64,000 bases of DNA from Dipylidium caninum. Lineage: Eukaryota > Platyhelminthes > Cestoda > Cyclophyllidea > Dipylidiidae. The notes beneath the pieces were generated by a model. That model did no database searches. It saw only the letters and a list, made by a program, of their open reading frames with translations, and was not told the origin of the DNA. The stretch's first letter is position 1. Each line of letters starts with the position of its first letter. The stretch lies in contig QEYB01000926.1 of assembly GCA_017562135.1 (NCBI GenBank), positions 372,001-436,000 on the forward strand. The letters are read 5' to 3'. Shown here one piece after another: positions 33,655 to 46,586 of the stretch. Position numbers and translations under genes: made by a program.

Positions 33655-35698
33655 ACTTCTCGTCAACTCGCCATTTCTCCCCTCTGTGAGTAGTAGCTTA
33701 AAAAGTCATAAGTACTGAAATCCAATTGGTTACCTATTCATTCCACCACGCGATTGGATAACTTCGGGCCAATTACATTTCAAGAATTGCTAGTCACATT
33801 TTAATAACTTATCGTCACTCCATTTATAATGGATACGATGGCAAAAAATTAATTTCCCTCTGCACGACAACCTTCTTCTTCAGTTGAGTGCCCGGCCAGT
33901 CCATATGTGGTTCTGTAGGATGACTACACTGATCATCCCAGGTTATTCGCGTGTGTCTATATTTACAAATAAACAGCGGGTATTCCCAGTTGTGACATGA
34001 TAAATGATGCTGGAAAAGGCAAAATTTTCGCGAATTGCTAGTGATCCCATCTTGGACTAGGTGAACTATATCGTTCTTCTGAATGTGATCTATGGTAACA
34101 ATCGCAATTTCATCTGCCATACATTTCTTGCCTCTTCCACTCGACTTCGATGGGATGCAAAGTAGCAGAGATGTGGTAATTGTTTTGTACTCGAGCCCAG
34201 AAGTGAAGAACATGCCGAAGACGCTTACGTGATACTGTTAGCCTTCCTGAGAACGACGTCGTACAAAAAACGAGCGTGTCGGAGAAGAGAAGGGCGGTTA
34301 CGCCTCCCTCCTCATCCCAATAATGAGAGAAAAGAGATCACTTACCCAGTTGGGGCCTAGATACTTTGACCTAGGACGATTCCCATTGGCTACCGGCTAA
34401 GATTGTGGCTGGGTGGGTGGCCGTGGTTTCTAAGTCCTCATTCTCGTGAAACTGGATCAACTGGGAGCGGTAGTGAGTGGCCACCCAGGCGGTCTCGGCC
34501 CCTACCCTGGCCGACCTTGAGTAGATTTCAATAGTACTGTAACTCCGATTTGCCCTTGCTCGAGGCCATTCTAATCCAGGCACTCAAACCACCCGGTAGG
34601 CTGGTGGCGGAGGTGGGGGAGGGGACGGCAGGACCCGTTAGAGCACGGGGGGAGAGTGGCCGGAGGGACTTAATAAATACCGCACTTTGAAACACTACCG
34701 CATCTTCCCTTGCCTCTGCCCCACCCGACACGAGATGCCGACCAAAAGGAGCGACAAATTCAACGTCTACAGGGATTCCTCGATCTCTGCCACCGCTGAT
34801 TGTTTACAAGCTCAGGTCATAGCCAATTTGGAAAACCAAAGAAGATTTTTTCTCCTCCAAAGTCTACACCTGACGCACTTCCTCATGTTAGCAAGTCAGG
34901 TCTGAGAAGTCGCATTTTCGAGTGCCATTCTAAACAATGGCAAATTTGTGTGAGAGAGAGAAAGAGAAAGGGAAAAGGACAACCCTAAAAGTTTACTCTC
35001 GTTACGAGGAAATGCGCTAAATTGGGTGTTAGCATGACAGCTAGTCCTCCCTAGTCCTCCAATGAATTTGCTATTTTAGCCATGAGGGCTGTGGGGTGGG
35101 GGGGGGGGGAAAGAGAGGAAGAGGGAGGGTGGCAGGGGATTTTCGGGACCGGAAGTACAACCAAGCGAAATGTTAATTTCCCCCGTACGCAGTCCGGAGT
35201 GGGATAAAATTTCCTCAACATGATAGGCGCAAGCGGGATAATTTTAATTCAGCGGCTGCGGCGACTGCCCCGCCCCCTTCTGCCCTCCCCAAAAGGGAAT
35301 TAGCCAGATAGAAACAAGAAAGGATGCAATAGGGCAGAAGAGGAAAATGCAACCAAATTACGGGGTCGCGTCACGGAATCGCCTTTGTGGTTGTACACTT
35401 CAGGGAAATTTAATTAAACTACAATCAACTAATTAGGTGTTTATCAACAAACCGAAGGTTAAGGAAAACGTGCACACGAAGTCAAGGTGGACGCGGAGGG
35501 TGAAATGAAGTAAATTCGAGCAATAAGTGGGTAACTGGGTTTTAAGATGCTAAAAACACAAAATTGATTGTTTAGCGTGCCAATTCTACCGAAACCTAGA
35601 GAAAAGAGGCCTGGCTGTTATATCCATGCTCAGCATTTAGAGACAAAAGTGACATTCCGTGTGGAGGTAAACCGCCCTCCGCGACACCGTCGACAACA
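33655..35698. other. Flank of the MATH-like gene, no firm gene
   Basis: Contains a minus-strand frame at 33824-34213 (129 codons, His/Cys-containing) that may be an upstream exon of the MATH-like gene. Also present are a purine-rich tract with poly-G at about 35097-35109 and otherwise featureless sequence up to the inverted repeat 2 boundary. Confidence 0.4.
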
Positions 35699-35713
35699 TA
35701 AGTCACAAATACC

Positions 35714-35733
35714 GCGTCACATATATGTGACAC
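35714..35733. repeat. Palindromic GTCACATATATGTGAC motif near arm boundary
   Basis: Perfect 16-bp palindrome (35716-35731), also present in the other arm at about 62674-62692. Related sequences occur at 44450-44478 and 54293-54322, each followed by a similar GACGC...TTTGT or TTATTGT extension. Confidence 0.6.
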
Positions 35734-36373
35734 GGGTTCGCACCTTAAAACCATCAATGAATTCGCCTTGCAAGTGGTTAAACTGTAACATGGACAAAAA
35801 CTGTGGTGCGACAACCTCTACCTAGAGTAAAAAAGTCCAGATTTCACGTCCATCAGCAGCAAAGAGAGGCGAAAAGAGACTTGAGGGATTCAGTCAAACT
35901 CTCTCCGAGGCACAGTCTTTTCCGCTGAAACCATCACATTTGCACCTTACAGCCACGGTCGCCTTCACTCCCCTCCCCTCTCCTCCCTCTCCACTCCTCC
36001 CTCCTTGGCTGTCTGCCGGTCAGATGTCACTCAAAGTCACTGGTCCCGCGACGTAATCCAGGCTGTTGCGCAGACGCCGCGGATGTTGCCAAGAGGCCAA
36101 CCGAAGACAGGAGAGTCTGACGAAGCGCCGCTTGTCAGCTCTGCCGAACCCTCAGCCAGCCGGAACGAGAGACACTGGCATGATTTGTAACTGTTCGGCC
36201 CACACCAACACACAGTCAGGCGAGGCGGAGTGGAGAAAGAGAGTCGAGGCACGGCGCTCAGACATGGCTTCAATCTCCTTCCATCGCCGTCCGCTCCGCC
36301 CACTACTTTGCCCCTCGTCCGGTCAAGTAGCCCCCCGAGTGCTCCGCAGTCGCTGTGGTTCTCACTAACACCT

Positions 36374-36448
36374 AAAACCCCACACCTCACACCCCACACC
36401 TCACACCTCACACCTCACGCCTCACGCCTCACGCCTCACGCCTCACAC
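36374..36448. repeat. (TCACACC/TCACGCC)n minisatellite in left arm
   Basis: Short tandem units, about 8-9 copies. The counterpart near 61957-62005 in the right arm has fewer units. Confidence 0.75.
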
Positions 36449-36839
36449 CGAGCAGCAGGTCTCCACAAGTGTGCACATTCCTGCAGCGTCATGTGACCTC
36501 GAGGAGCACGATCCCCTCCACCCGACAGGCACGCAACATGTCGACGCGGCACCAGGCAGGCTCGCGTCTCACTGCGAAGGCTTCCCAATTGACGCAATGT
36601 TACCCAACGTGATCCCCTGAATGTCACAATCCCGACGCTCGGTGGAGAACGGTTGGCTGACTTGGCTGACTTGACTTGGCTGACTTGACTTGGCTGACTT
36701 GGCCGAGCAACACAAACAGCGAAGTCCGCTGTCGTCCTCCGACCCCACGACTCCGCTGTAATGCGCTCCACGAACTGGCCCTCCACATCGCCTCGGGGTG
36801 CAACACCGCGCAATCAGTTAGTTCGAGGCGGAGACTCAC

Positions 36840-38824
36840 CCTTCTCGCAGTTGGGTCCCCACCGACCGGCGGGACAGGAGTCGAGGCACCTGCCGGTCTC
36901 GGGGTCGCAGCCGCGAGGGCAGCGCTCGCACTTCTCCACGCAGTCCACGCCGTAGTATCCGTGGCCGCAGGGTTTCCGAGTGGTAGCCCGCTTTGCACCG
37001 GCACTCACCAGTCTGCGCAGGCGGAAGAATCGGTCAACGACACCGCCACGAGAGGTCGGAAAGGAAGAGGAATGAGGCCATTGGCTATCAACCATGGGAC
37101 ACTCCGGTGTAATCAAGACTACTGTGTCGACGGTGACGAGGGCCACGCCGCTCCACCGAGGCGTGCGCGTGCGCGTGCGCGTGCGCCTCCATTTGGCTTT
37201 CGCCACTCACCGCTCTTCCCCAACCCGAAGCCCCACAATCTCCACAAACGCGTCGCAATACATTTCGCTGTCCGCAATGCCGCCTCTTCGGTCAGGCGAC
37301 AAGTGTTGATGCAAAGTCCTCCAGAAGGGCGCTAAGTGCAGCGCGGAGAGAGGAGCTGTGCGCGCTCATCGCTCGCGTGGAGGAATGGGTGACATGGGAA
37401 AGCCTTGAACGGCTTCCATGGATGACATTTTTACGAAGGAATGTCACGCAGTGGGCGAATGTCCACAGGCTGGCGAGCGAAAGCGTGCGCATGTTGAAGA
37501 CATGTGTGGCACTCACCTCGGGGTGGCAGCCCTTGAAGTTGGAGTGGGGATCGGCGCACGCGGCGGGACAGGCCTCGGAGCACATCTCCCCGAAGGTGCC
37601 CTCCGGACAGGCGAGGTGGCACGAGGCGCCGTACTTGCCCGGAGCGCACGTGCACGCGCCTGTCTTCGAGTGGCAGTAGCCGGTGGAGCACTCTTTGGGA
37701 CAGCGTTTGTCGCACTCCGCGCCCCAGTATCCGGGCGGACAGCCCACCTTCTCGCATCTCCGCCCATGCCGACCGGGTGGACAGACGCAGGCTCCCGTTG
37801 TGGGGCTGCACGCGCCCGCAGAACAGTCGCACTTCCGTTTGCATCCCAGTCCCCACGTGCCCTGGGGGAGAACAGGCAAAAGGTCAGACAAACCTCGGTG
37901 GTGTCCGAGGTGGACGGGCTGATCGGGTTAATCGGGCTGATCGGGGAGTAATGTGAGACGAGGAGCGATTTGGCTCAGCAATGACTGTGTTCATGGTCGG
38001 TTAGGAGATCCACACAAGTGCGAGCCTCTCCGGTCGACATGGGTGGGAGGCGGTGGGTGGTGACGAGGACGCCAATTTACCGTCTTAACTCGTTGGTCTC
38101 AGGTCACCGTGACACACGCAGGTTTGCGACGAAGGCACAGCCTTCTTAGTCCCGCTTTGACCTGAACACCTCACACTCATCCCTGGCCTCTGCCTCACTC
38201 GAGTAGATCTCCTCCCCGTCCCCCCCATCATCCGCCCCCCATCCGCCCCATCATCCGCCTTGCCTCACACCTTCCAGCACTCGCGCAATTCTCCTACCCA
38301 ACGCCACACGACACACGCCACACGCCTTCCACCTTCCACTCACACCGTTGACACGCACCACACTCCCATTCCCATGCTCTCTCAACTGCGTTCCGGCACT
38401 TCACGCAGTCTCTTCTGGCCTCTCCATCCAACGCCAACGACATCGTCACATGTGACGACCTTCCACTGTCACCGGATCTCACTGTCCCGCCCACTGGAAG
38501 GCTGCAACTGCATGCCCTGTGATTGGTGGCACCAAGTCCACCTCCTTCGTGGCCTCTGCGTCGTCTTGGTGACGTGCAACTCGACTCGTGCCACCGCCTA
38601 GTCGAGGCGACGTCGCTCTTCAGGTCGCCGTTCCCACGACTGGCCTCGCATGGCACGGAGTAGGCTGTGCAATCTTACTTGGGGACAGGTGTCCGCACAG
38701 GTGACGCCCTGCAAGCCGGGAGGACATTTGCATCCCCGACCGTCACTTCCACACGATCCACCGTTTTGGCACTCCGAACAGTCGTATTCGCACCGAGGTC
38801 CGAACGTGCCTCTGGGGCAAAATT
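36840..38824 (-). pseudogene. Inverted copy of MEGF6 exons 14-16, exon 16 frameshifted
   Basis: Minus-strand copies at 38824-38679 (exon 14, 146 nt), 37861-37517 (exon 15, 345 nt) and 37012-36840 (exon 16, 173 nt). Exons 14 and 15 encode the same residues as the right arm and keep their splice sites. Exon 16 is 11 nt shorter than the 184-nt original because TGGGATGTGGG is missing after the TACCACTCGG segment, which shifts the frame. No signal peptide, EMI or calcium-binding EGF exon precedes the copy on this strand in the assembled order; exons 1-13 exist only on the opposite strand to its right. It is therefore an orphan fragment, unless an inversion allele connects it to the 5' exons. Confidence 0.82.
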
Positions 38825-38905
38825 CTAAAATTATGGTCAAAGGATGATTTGTGTGAGAACCTGCTAACGTGGGTTGAGTTGTGTACAATAGAAGTTGTTG
38901 TTGTT

Positions 38906-41900
38906 GTTCCCTCAAATTGGGTGGAACTGACTTCAACGCTTCGGGGTTGGTAGCATTTGAGTTTTAACTCCATTGACGCGGCATAGTAGTCATCTCTTTC
39001 TCTTTCTCCTTCTCTTCTCTCTCTCTCTCTCTCTCTCTCTGTGGTCAACCGGCGTTTCGCTTTTGCCCGGCAAAGCCCTTTTTTATACACTGACGTGTCA
39101 AATAAACAATTTACTATTGCTACGGTAACGATGCCAATGATTACCAGGGCCAGCGGAGAAGGCGAAGCAGGGCACACAACCGTCCGTCCGACTGCCGCAT
39201 GCATTTCCAGCGAGATCGGATGTGAAGGTGGTGGTGCTGGCCTCTCTCTAACGTCAGGGGGGGCGCAATCACGGGAAAGTAGGCAGAATCCTTTAACTTC
39301 CATGGTCCAATTTTCCCAAAACACCCGCGCCACCCACGTGGTTGGCATATCAACTAATGGCCGAGTCCGTGTCCTCGGCAGAGAACACCTTCAGTGCGTA
39401 ATTAGACCGATGGGTGAGGATTTCGGCCTGATAAACGGCGAGGTCTGTTTGGTTTGCCCTTTCCCGCTACTCTGACCGAGGCCACGCATTGCAAATACGC
39501 CTGTCACTCAATGAGGAAAATGCTTTCTCTGAGTCCCCTTTCGATGTGAACAGGCTCCAAGACTCAGCCTTGTTTGTATGCGAATATCTGTTGTCACGAC
39601 CACGTTATTGCTGCCGTTGTCATCATCATCATCGCCAGCAGCAGCAGCAGCGGCACTGGAATCAGGATTAGCTATGAAGTGATGGCAATGATGATGACGT
39701 GATCATCATGCATCTTGGCTGAAGATGAGCAACTCGCCAGGGAACAAAGTCCGTCCAAGGAGTCGGGGCCTCCAGCGCCACTGAGTAGAAAGTCAGCCCT
39801 ATGGGCCAGTCTCTTGGTCACCTGGCCTCCCTTTCACCGCACTGTGAAAACTCGCCACCCTTCTCAACTCGTCCTCTGCCGTCGGTCTTGTCAGTTCCGC
39901 CTCCGGCACTGCGGCATAACGCCACTACTACATCGAGGAGGACTGAAGTTCCCCATGTGCTTCCTCGACATGGTCAAAGGTCAGGGTAGTCATGGGAATT
40001 GGTGACGATAACAACAAAATGTCACCATGAGGAGTGGCTGCTTGCGTCCCAAAGCTTTCCGCTATTAGGGGCAAAAAGTGATAAATTTCCGGCTTGCGAC
40101 ATCACCGCTCCAACTTTCTAGTGATGGGCTGATCAACCTGATTAAAGTAGAGGCGATGAAGTGGGAAGGACGGCCGGGGACTTGACTGGCGACTCCGAAA
40201 CCCCCCTCCTGCCTGCACGCCTCCTGCGTACACTTCGAGTGAATTCTTTAGTCTACTGATGAGGCTCCTCCCCGTTCCCGGGATCAGCCCAAACGCGTCG
40301 TCGGCGTCGGTGACGGTGGGAAAACCCCCTTTCCACCGCGGGCGGAGAGGAGGAGACCTGTTGTCAAAGCGATTACTTCACTAAGCCCTGACATCTTCTG
40401 GGCTTCAGATGAATCTTCACTTCGAGGCCACGAAATGGATCCATCAGCCCATCTACGCTTGGCCCTTCAGTGAATATGGCAAAGTGCCCGGACGGGGGAA
40501 GTGGTTAATGACACTAATTAGGCATTTCAGGGTTGTGTCAAGACTTTTCGAAAGGAATCGTGATGTGAGGGTATCCGATTCTCCCCGTGTTTCACCATTT
40601 GCCGACTTCGTGAGTTTGCCGAGGAATTCAAAGCGTCTAAGTGAGGTCTTGTGCCCCCGAGTGGAGAAGGCCCTGCCTTACATAGGTCAGTTCCCATTAG
40701 GGGTAAGATGAGTAATCTATGCGAGGTGACTTGAGTGACGGAATGATCGGCTGACGTCAGCAATCAGGAAGGCTGAGAGAAGTTGGAAGTGAGTTTACCC
40801 GCCGTCCCCACACTGCGTCCCACAGCTCGAGAGGATTGATCAGCTAGGCGAAGACACAAATCTGAGAAACCAGATGTCAACTTAGTTTGACAAGACAGAA
40901 TGTAAGAGAGTGAAAATTAAACTCTGGTAGGCTGATGGAGGCGCCCGAAACTCGAGAGCGCTGATTGGCCGCGTAGAAGGTCACGCCTCTTACTGAAGGC
41001 GAAAGACGAGGAGAGGAGCGGTGATGGGGAGAATAAGACGGAAGTTAAGAAATTGAGTTGTCAGTACTTTTTTAACTGGAACTGAAGGCATCAAGCAGTA
41101 TGTCGCCTCTGGGAAAGAGGATTAAGAGGTTATGTCTGTAATGCGATTGGCTACCCTTTTACAACTTCGTCATTGACAGGCCTCATTGCAGAGGACAAGA
41201 TTGGAATGAACTGTCTTATGCGTGCCCGTCATTAACCGGCGCACGCTCGCTGAGCATTAGACAGCCTAATCTCTGTAAGACTCTGGGTGTTAAACTTGGT
41301 CAACTCGTGTCAATTCCCGCCCACCTTGGAAACTAACTCTACGTTCACCGTGCTACCTTCGTGGATGGGCTAAAGGTACTCTGGTAAACCATGAGTTTGA
41401 GTGTCAGTTGGAAGAGCGTGCCCGTCTCCAAAGGCGTCAATGACCAGCACCAGCATCCGGCGCGTCGGACCAAGTTACAGTTGAAGAGCAGTTAAGGAAT
41501 AGTCCGAAGTGGCCTTCCCAACCAACGTAGGTGACATTGAAGTACAAAAAACTACTGAGACCACCCTTGATCTGAACTAATATCCGCGTTCATGTCAATC
41601 TAGGACTATTGTGTAACCCCTCTTCTGCTCGCAGCTACCTAAAGTTCACGTTGAGCAAAAAATTATTGCAGAGTGACACAAGGACGTGTATTTGAGGATT
41701 GCCGTAGTGGTTCGTCTAAGACTCGACCTCTGCACCTCTACTTGTGGTCAGTTGGTCGTGGCCACACCTCTGCTCAGCCCTCCGACCATCTCCTCTTCCT
41801 CCGACTCGTCTGATTAAAGCCGAGCTTTCATGTCGTCGAGAGGGGAAAGACAGAATCGGCACGCAATCCCCCCTCTCCTCCCCCCGGCTTTCAGCGGACG

Positions 41901-44900
41901 TGAGTTACAAGTAGGTGTTAAACAAAAGCACAATTTTTGAAACACGATACCGAGGTTGGCCTGATTGTTGTGTGGCAAGAAATGTGGTGGGTGGTGCAGA
42001 AAGAGGCAAGAATTGGCCTCGAGGACGGTTTGGTTGTGGACTCAGCCCCGCTACCACGTCGATTGTCCCCCGTGAAAGGGAAAGGCGGTGCGACCGGCGT
42101 CTACACTGCCTCTCGGAGGGCGTCTCATGGGGAGTAAGAGAGGAAGGATCGTTGGGAAGGCCAGAAGGACCGCTTCACTGCGGAATGCTGCACCCTTTGG
42201 TCCAGATTTTTTTTAGCAGAGTACAGATGGAATAGTGCCTCATCCTGTGTCCTCTGCTCCTCACTAGTTTGTCCCTTTTCGGCCCCGTTAGAGGCGAGAG
42301 GGGACTTAGGCTCATTCGCGATTGCAGAATGAAACCGTAGGGGCTGATTATCGTCACAGCAGAGGGAAACGCGAGCCTCTTGCGACTTCCGTCTTAAGCG
42401 TCCCCCTCAACGCAGGACGCCTTCCATTGCCATTGGTTTGAAGATTCGTCAGTTTAAAACATTAGCATGCACTGTTTCACACGATTGTTCTCACCTGCAG
42501 GGGTTGGTGCTTGACCTCACCTGGCCTTCCACCCTTTTTATCGTTGGGCCACTGGTGGAACGTCGGATCAAATGGAACGGTCTAAAATTCGAGAAATAAA
42601 CATACGATCAAGCATTCTACCTCGCCTGCCCGGTGGACAATTTAGGTGGTGATGTTTCCTCGAATTAGTACGGAGGAGGAGGAGGAGAAGGAGGCGCGGC
42701 TTGCTTTCTGACTGCCCCTAAGTTATCAGTCACCCTTCAAATCTGACCGAAGCATTTCTCAGACTGAGCCAGCGTATCCACCTCTTCACTTTTAATGAGT
42801 TTGAACTAAATAGGCGGGTACAAATTTTCCTCTTGGCCTTCGTTTAGTCGGTGCGGTTGCGATACTCGCCTTGATGACTAGATGGTTGGGATAAAAGGGC
42901 TCGGGGCATGCCCTTGCTAGTTTGTGGCTGTCACGACTCTCGCTAGGCCCACTGCCGCATAATAAAGTGCCCACTAATTAGAGTAAGTAGATTCTCTGGT
43001 AAAATCTAGGCTTAAACGAAACATGGGAAGTGGATAAGGCCAATTTTGAGGTAAATGTGAGGTAAAGAAAAGGGAATGTCCCACGCCAATATTACTGATT
43101 TAATGCCGCCAACATGTCACTAGTAATGAGGACGGCCTGCAAATTCAGAGTTTTTTGCCTTTGCAATCTTCTTATCTGCTGCCGCGAAAGAAAGAGTTCC
43201 ACAAGGGTGGACGAGCGGAGAATACGTTAACGCCTACTTTTTCTCATGTGTCAGTTTGGGTGTAGCAAGGTGAGTCGACTAAGGTGGGAAGTGGTAAATC
43301 AACTATCCTATCCACCCTGCATCACGGCTGACGGGACATTAAATCGGTCTTCAACGTGCTTGTCGACGCCCTTCAACGTGAGATCGCCAGAAAGCCACAT
43401 AAACTAGCCATTCAGACTCACCTTCCGCACCCGTTAACTTCTTCGGCAATGAGAGATCGGAAATACCCGAACCCGAACCAGAAGTGTTTCAGAATGCAAT
43501 GTGAACAAAGTGACGCTTTCAATGGAAAGCGTTTTCGCCCGCCGTCTTATTTTTATCGCGCTACTTATATCGTAAATAAGTAGGCTCAAGATTGATTGCA
43601 ACGATGTAGTGTGAGGTTGATCCTATTTTCCGCCTTATTTCCTTTCTACGAAATAAAATGCATTTACCTCTTCGGAAGACCACATTTTCTCAGCACATTT
43701 TACTCGCTTCTGTTCGTCGTCACAGATATGCGACGCACCTTCTAACCACTCGAAATTAACCCAGATTTTGCAACATCGTGATTAACAAACAAAATCCTGA
43801 AAAATTGAGAGAAGAACAATAGAGTGTGGGAGATTTTGGGAAGAGAAATAGCAGTCTGTGTGATTTAAACTCTTGGCCGTCGTTCCTACTGTTTGAACAT
43901 GGTATTTTCCTTTGAATTTTTCTCCTCTACAGTCAAAATTTTTTTATTCTTTAACTTAAACCTGTGATGTCCTCAATCAGAGTCATTCCATTTACCATGT
44001 CCTCCACATAACAGAATCCCACCCACACAAATAACCAAGTTGAATTTAACAGGAATTCGTTAGGAAAAGGGAAGGCCCCTTGGACGAAGAGGGGAGCTGA
44101 TGCGCCTAACAACTCGCCATTTCTTCGTTGAGACCTTCTTCCACTTCCAGTGGGACTGATGTTGATTGTCTCTTCCTTACGCTCGTAATTCACTTGAAAA
44201 TAGTTTGTTGAAAGTCAACTCGCCGATCACCAGGAGGCGGGGACCAGAGCATTTGCGAAATCACTAAAATCCCGATTTGATTTGAACTCTCTGTCTAGTC
44301 GAGCGCCTTTGTCTTTACGTTCCTCTCAGATAAATTCGGTTAAGTGCAATTTTTCGGACTTGAAAGACCCGCTTGGCACTTCACTCACCCATGGGCATTT
44401 TCATTTAAGAGCCATCAATTGGCACGAATAAAACGGCATCTGCCAACCGTCACTAATGTGTGACGCGTTTATTGTTAACGCGCATAGAGATACGATGTCA
44501 CTATCACCTCACTTAAAGTTGACTTTATTCATTGTACAGTGACAGTCAGAGGAGTTGTCCTCCCTGACCTTGTCCCGCTAGCTCTTGTGTTTTGCATCAA
44601 CTTGGAGTCGGTTGAGGACAACAAAGTGTGTATGTGTATGTGTGTGTGTTGGTAGAAGAGGCCCAAATTCGGAAGTACCTTAGCAGGTGAGGTGAGAACA
44701 AGAGAATAAGAAGCGGTTGGATGTGAAGAAACTAGATGTTGACCTTATCCGGTAACAGGATTGGTAAGCTTTCCGTGCTGAGTCTACAAACACGTTGACC
44801 CAAAATAAAAAAGACGAAGAATTTGCGTTACCCTGTTAGTGCGGAGGTGTGTGCAGGCACATATTTATACACATGAATGTATATTTGTGTGTGCATGTGT

Positions 44901-45258
44901 CTCAACGGGTGCAAGAGTTGATCTGCTCATTGTCTAATGCGAGTGAACTTGAGAGCACTCAGCCAATCAGCGAGCCGCCAGCAGGTGTGCGTGCGTGCGT
45001 TTGTCGAGCGCCGACCAATGAGAAGTCGAGCAGGTAGACAGACAAGACGCACACCAAAGAAGCGTCAGGTCCTGTGCATCTGCAAGCACCCAGTAGTGAG
45101 ATCATCAGTTGGGCTTATTACTCAATCTCTTTCACACTGCTGACACAGAGCTTTGCTTTTGATATCAGAAATAAAACAATAGGGAAATAAGTAATAGGAT
45201 TTTACGCTTTCTTGGGTGAAGTTCTCGTCGCTCTCACGGTCTCTCTCTCTGCGTTACC
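38906..45258. other. Upstream region of the MEGF6-like gene
   Basis: No gene recognised over 6.3 kb. It holds simple repeats: (CT)n at 39016-39040, CAT/CAG triplets at 39621-39653, and (TG)n at about 44633-44649. A member of the GTCACNNATGTGTGACGC repeat lies at 44450-44478. The MEGF6 promoter and any 5' UTR exon must lie here or further left, but no TATA box can be assigned. Confidence 0.4.
39016..39040. repeat. (CT)n microsatellite
   Basis: Uninterrupted CT dinucleotides just outside the left arm of inverted repeat 2; they generate an artificial Arg/Glu-rich reading frame on the minus strand. Confidence 0.8.
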
Positions 45259-45518
45259 ATGAAAGCCTGTCGTCCCTGCCGTCTGCTCCGCTTCGTCCTC
45301 TTTCTCCTCCTCCTTCCACACTTTCCCACCTCCGCTGGCCCCGGGGCTCCAGGTGTTCTGTCCGCCGGTGGATCGACATCGACGTCCAACTACACCCCCT
45401 TTCGGCGGGCATTGACGCCGAAATTGACCGAAACTAAGTTGTCACGCGGAGACTCCCTTCTCCTCGACTATGAGAACACTGATCAGACACCGATTGAACC
45501 GGAACTGCGTCTGGGAAT
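45259..45518 (+). CDS. MEGF6: MEGF6-like exon 1: signal peptide
   Basis: ATG 45259 starts a 86-codon exon. Basic [11 protein letters not shown] is followed by the hydrophobic core [11 protein letters not shown] and a small-residue cleavage region PTSAG. The rest is a Ser/Thr-rich linker ([14 protein letters not shown]) without domain character. Donor GTAAGT follows at 45519; the exon ends in phase 2. Confidence 0.85.
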
Positions 45519-46555
45519 GTAAGTATGCTCTGCTATCGTTCCATGCAACCCTGTGAAAGTGTCTTTCCCCTTCACCAATCACCATCCCCTCACTTTCAAA
45601 TTTTGAAATTAAGGGGATCTATGCGGTTACATGTGAGCGCCAAACAACCTGCTCACTATACTTCGACCGAGATTCAAAGTTATCATTTGGTCCCTAAATT
45701 TCGACTTTGTTTCAGCCCGATTTATCACTAAGTTCACCACCTGTCAGTCTTGGCAATTGAGAGAAGCGAGGATATCCTGCCCCCCCCCCTCTTCCCCCCA
45801 GACTTGGATGACAGCAGTGAACTCGAGTAAATATTAATGGAGAGGAGGAAAGTGGAGTGCATAGGAGGTGAGCACCACTGCCACCACTCGAGTGGGGGAG
45901 TTGATGAAGCCCGGGAAATTATTAATGACGTTGACAGGTACATTTTGACTGGCTTATTCAAGCAGTTGGGGTGGAGTGCCGCTGGCCTCCGCCTCCCTCA
46001 CATGCCTGCGTGCCCAACGCCCAGGTTATACGGCCTCGGTGATGTATAGCCACCATTTGGACCATTTGGTGCCCTCCATACGATGGCCTCAATTAGCAGC
46101 CGTCTTTCCTTATTACCAACGGCAACTTTACATCAACACAGACCTTTTGACTTTTTCCGTCCTGCTGTGTCCCTCGATCCCTTGGCTCGACTTCCTTATC
46201 TAATTTCGTAGTCAATGGCTCTTGGCGATAATCAAATTTGGCCGCATTTCCCCCTTGGTTCACTCTTTAACTCGCCATGGACACTCCGCATCCTCCAGCG
46301 CCACGTCCACAGCCAAAATGCCCCGCTGCTTTCTCAGACTTGGCTGTTGGGAAGGCGGGCGGAGGCGGAGGCGGTGGTGGTGGTGGCCGGTCTCAGTCAC
46401 GTAGCGTCGAGGCTTCAGGTGTTTCAGTTCCACTGGACAAGGCGGCAGGGGCGGCCGCGTCGTCGTTGGGGGGGGGAGGACACAGGGCCTATTTTTATGT
46501 CCACGAGTAGAGGGAAAGCGAGAGAGAGCCGGAGAGAGTCGGAGGGAGCTAGAGC

Positions 46556-46586
<31 letters not shown>

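Larger units (their letters stand above)
35699..38905. repeat. Inverted repeat 2, left arm
   Basis: About 3.2 kb that is the reverse complement of 59418-62707, with scattered substitutions and indels. It includes copies of MEGF6 exons 14-16 and their introns. The outer boundary lies about 15 bp from a GTCACATATATGTGAC palindrome. Coding exons are more similar between arms than introns; minisatellites inside the arms differ in copy number. Confidence 0.93.

Noticed and set aside
33824..34213. 129-codon minus-strand frame upstream of the MATH-like exon
   Set aside because: Composition is plausible for coding but no clear domain or phase-consistent splice junction was found, so it is mentioned only as a possible exon.
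36374..36448. Regularly spaced short repeats resembling an array
   Set aside because: Units of 7-8 bp without spacers in a eukaryotic intron; a minisatellite, not a CRISPR array.
38743..39348. 201-codon minus-strand frame with an RERERER segment
   Set aside because: Produced by reading through the CT microsatellite; it joins the exon 14 copy to unrelated flank without a splice site.
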